From an uncultured Eubacteriales bacterium (GTDB lineage: Bacteria; Bacillota; Clostridia; Oscillospirales; Oscillospiraceae): 8,061 nt of DNA. A program made the translations under genes and the position numbers. The notes under the pieces were generated by a model that worked only from the letters and a program-made list of their open reading frames with translations, did not search any database and had not been told where the DNA came from. How positions within the stretch are numbered: the first letter of the stretch is position 1; each line of letters starts with the position of its first letter. Where the stretch lies: NCBI GenBank assembly GCA_905210385.1, contig CAJLWS010000059.1, positions 1 to 8,061 on the forward strand. Reading direction: 5' to 3'. Positions 6,323 through 8,061 of this stretch are shown piece after piece.

Positions 6323-7783
6323 GTGAAGCTTGATTTTGAATACGGCAACGGCCTGATGAGCGCCGAGCTGCCCGACAGTACCAAGGTCTTTATCCCCGGC
6401 GAGACCGTGCCCGATCCCCCTTGTCTGCCCCAGGACTGGGACAGCCTGTACGCCGCCACCCTGGAGTCCATCCGCCACCCCCTGGGCATGAAGCCCCTGC
6501 GGGAGCTGGCCGGCCCGGGCAAGAGCGTGGTGTTCGTCATCCCCGACATCGTCAAGGGCGGCACCCAGCCCACCGCCCACCGCCGGGTGTCCATCCGGGC
6601 CTGCCTGGACGAGCTGTATGAGGCTGGCGTGGACAAGAAGGACATCCTGCTGCTGTTCTCCAACGGCCTGCATCCCCGGGCCACCGTGCCGGAGATGAAG
6701 AAAATCCTGGGTGAGGAGCTGTTCAACGAGTTCTACTGGACGGGCCAGATCACCAGCCACGACAGCGAGGATTATGACCACATGGTGGACCTGGGCACCA
6801 CCCAGCGGGGCGACCCGGTGCTGATGAACAAATACGTCTTTGACTGCGACATCCCCATCCTCATCGGCCACACCCAGGGCAACCCCTACGGCGGCTACTC
6901 CGGCGGCTACAAGCACTGCGCCACCGGCATCACCCACTGGCGGAGCATCGCCAGCCACCACGTGCCCAAGGTGATGCACCGCGCCGACTTCACCCCCGTG
7001 TCCGGCCACTCCCTCATGCGCACCAAGTTCGACGAGATCGGCATGCACATGGAGGAGAAGATGGGCCATCCCTTCTTCTGCTGCGACGCGGTGCTGGACA
7101 CCTACTCCCGCCAGATCGCCGTCTTCAGCGGCTACGCCAAGGTGATGCAGCCTGAGTCCTGGAAAGTGGCCAACCAGCGCACCTACGTGCCCTGGGCGGA
7201 GGAGAAGTTCGACGTGATGGTCTTTGGCATGCCCCAGGACTTCCACTACGGCAACGGCATGGGCACCAACCCCATCCAGATGATGCAGGCCCTGTCCGCC
7301 CAGGTCATCCGCCACAAGCGGGTGATGAAGGAGAACTGCGTGATCATCTGCTCCTCCATCTGCAACGGCTACTTCCACGACGAGCGCTGGCCCTATCTCC
7401 GGGAGCTGTATGAGATGTTCCAGCACGACTATATGAACGTCCTGCCCGACATGGACCGGTACGGGGAGTACTTTGCCACCAACCAGGAGTATATCCGCAA
7501 GTACCGCTTCTGCAACGCCTTCCACCCCTTCCACGGCTTCTCCATGATGAGCTGCGGCCACATCGCCGAGATGAACACCGCCGCCATCTACATTGTGGGA
7601 GCCCAGGAGCCGGGCATCGCCCGGGGCATGGGCCTGAAGACCCGGGCCACCTTCGAGGAGGCGCTGGAGGATGCCAAGCGCAAGTTTGTGGGCCCCAACC
7701 CCAACATCCTGGCCCTGCCCAAGACCTTCAAGGTGGGCGCTGTCCACCTGTGCATGAAGGACGACGACCTGTCTACCGTGTAA
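6323..7783 (+). CDS. LarA-like (nickel-pincer racemase/epimerase superfamily) protein
   Basis: LarA enzymes racemise or epimerise 2-hydroxyacids with a nickel-pincer nucleotide (NPN) cofactor. This 486-residue protein is longer than lactate racemase (near 425) but aligns by eye over the core. N-G-L-H-P-R-A-T gives H117, matching catalytic H108. G-G-Y-S-G-G-Y-K gives K197, matching the cofactor-tethering K184. H213 is 16 residues beyond K197, matching the nickel ligand H200. D75 falls at LarA D72. Two key sites differ: N187 replaces the second catalytic base H174, and K78 falls where the carboxylate-binding R75 would be. The C-terminal F-E-E-A-L-E-D-A (444-451) also fits the family. It follows TIM by 13 bases. 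The reaction is unknown; an aldonate, hydroxyacid or sugar-phosphate derivative of this pathway is possible. No larB, larC or larE gene is in the window, so an NPN-free role is not excluded. Confidence 0.75.
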   Translation: MKLDFEYGNGLMSAELPDSTKVFIPGETVPDPPCLPQDWDSLYAATLESIRHPLGMKPLRELAGPGKSVVFVIPDIVKGGTQPTAHRRVSIRACLDELYEAGVDKKDILLLFSNGLHPRATVPEMKKILGEELFNEFYWTGQITSHDSEDYDHMVDLGTTQRGDPVLMNKYVFDCDIPILIGHTQGNPYGGYSGGYKHCATGITHWRSIASHHVPKVMHRADFTPVSGHSLMRTKFDEIGMHMEEKMGHPFFCCDAVLDTYSRQIAVFSGYAKVMQPESWKVANQRTYVPWAEEKFDVMVFGMPQDFHYGNGMGTNPIQMMQALSAQVIRHKRVMKENCVIICSSICNGYFHDERWPYLRELYEMFQHDYMNVLPDMDRYGEYFATNQEYIRKYRFCNAFHPFHGFSMMSCGHIAEMNTAAIYIVGAQEPGIARGMGLKTRATFEEALEDAKRKFVGPNPNILALPKTFKVGAVHLCMKDDDLSTV

Positions 7784-7802
7784 AGAGGGAGGAAGGGGAC
7801 AT

Positions 7803-8061
7803 ATGTTGAAAGGAAACATGCTCATTGCCCACGGCGGCGGCCCCACCCCAGTGATCAACAGCTCCCTGCTGGGGGCGGTCCGGGAGGCCAAAACTCACCC
7901 GGAGATCGAGACTATCTACGGGGCCCGGTTCGGCGCCGAGGGCATCCTGGCCGGCGACCTGATGGACCTGGGGGCGTTTGACGACGAGCAGCTGGACCTG
8001 CTCTCCCGCACCCCCGCCTCCGCCCTGGGCTCCTGCCGCCGCAAGCTCACCGACGCGGACT
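7803..8061 (+). CDS. pfp: Phosphofructokinase, probably PPi-dependent (5' part, runs off the window)
   Basis: Phosphorylates fructose-6-phosphate (or tagatose-6-phosphate) to the 1,6-bisphosphate. Only 86 residues are present. The N-terminus carries the phosphoryl-donor loop G-G-G-P-T-P-V-I-N-S-S-L (11-22), a form typical of PPi-PFK-like clades rather than the G-G-D-A-P-G-M-N of E. coli PfkA. R-T-P-A-S-A-L-G-S-C-R (69-79) matches a second family block. The position that best separates ATP from PPi use lies beyond the window, so the donor is inferred. ATG 7803 is 19 bases after the LarA-like stop, with GGGAGGAAGGGG at 7787-7798 before it; ATG 7818 is a weaker alternative. It would supply the step between the NagB-like isomerase and the aldolase. 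Confidence 0.82.
   Translation, partial: MLKGNMLIAHGGGPTPVINSSLLGAVREAKTHPEIETIYGARFGAEGILAGDLMDLGAFDDEQLDLLSRTPASALGSCRRKLTDAD

Noticed and set aside
4288..6726. Very long open frame on the - strand (about 812 codons)
   Set aside because: It lies wholly opposite well-supported aldolase, TIM and LarA-like genes, is rich in Gly/Val/His/Asp/Ala repeats as expected from reversed GC-rich codons, and shows no recognisable motif. It is a GC-driven shadow.
6287..7891. Long open frame on the - strand opposite the LarA-like gene
   Set aside because: Same low-complexity Val/His/Gly/Ala make-up with no family motif, and it would run antisense through a gene with clear LarA signatures.

Overview
The window is GC-rich bacterial DNA with eight tightly packed genes, all on the + strand. 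Junctions run from a 4-base overlap to a 25-base gap, and most genes have a strong AGGAGG-like ribosome binding site. Base composition, ribosome binding sites and gene types suggest a high-GC anaerobic Firmicute, perhaps an Oscillospiraceae-type gut commensal such as Flavonifractor. That placement is inference from style and gene content, not from a marker gene.

Layout. Bases 1-90 hold a plausible sigma-70 promoter (TTTACA, 17 bases, TAAAAT) and a perfect 7-bp inverted repeat spanning its -10 box and reaching the first ribosome binding site. Next come a seven-helix membrane histidine kinase (91-1611) and a NarL/FixJ-type response regulator (1608-2273), joined by an ATGA overlap. Six metabolic genes follow: a divergent glucosamine-6-phosphate deaminase-like protein (2299-3114), an N-acetylglucosamine-6-phosphate deacetylase-like protein (3124-4293), a class II fructose-bisphosphate aldolase (4309-5457), an atypical triose-phosphate isomerase (5473-6309), a LarA-like nickel-pincer enzyme homologue (6323-7783), and the start of a phosphofructokinase, probably PPi-dependent (7803 to the window end). 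No terminator is visible between genes, so this looks like one operon that continues past the right edge.

How the genes fit. By family, the enzymes make a nearly complete route from an N-acetylated amino-sugar phosphate to triose phosphates: deacetylation, deamination/isomerisation to a ketose 6-phosphate, phosphorylation, aldol cleavage and triose-phosphate interconversion. A two-component system seems to be co-transcribed with them. Several enzymes differ at substrate- or phosphate-contact positions: the NagB-like phosphate loop, the NagA-like GAH motif (here GAM), the C-terminal phosphate loop of the TIM, and the LarA catalytic His174 (here Asn). The main idea worth testing is that the operon handles a substrate other than ordinary GlcNAc-6-phosphate, with the LarA-like protein acting on a hydroxyacid or sugar acid tied to it. 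No transporter, sugar kinase or LarB/C/E cofactor-maturation gene lies in the window.
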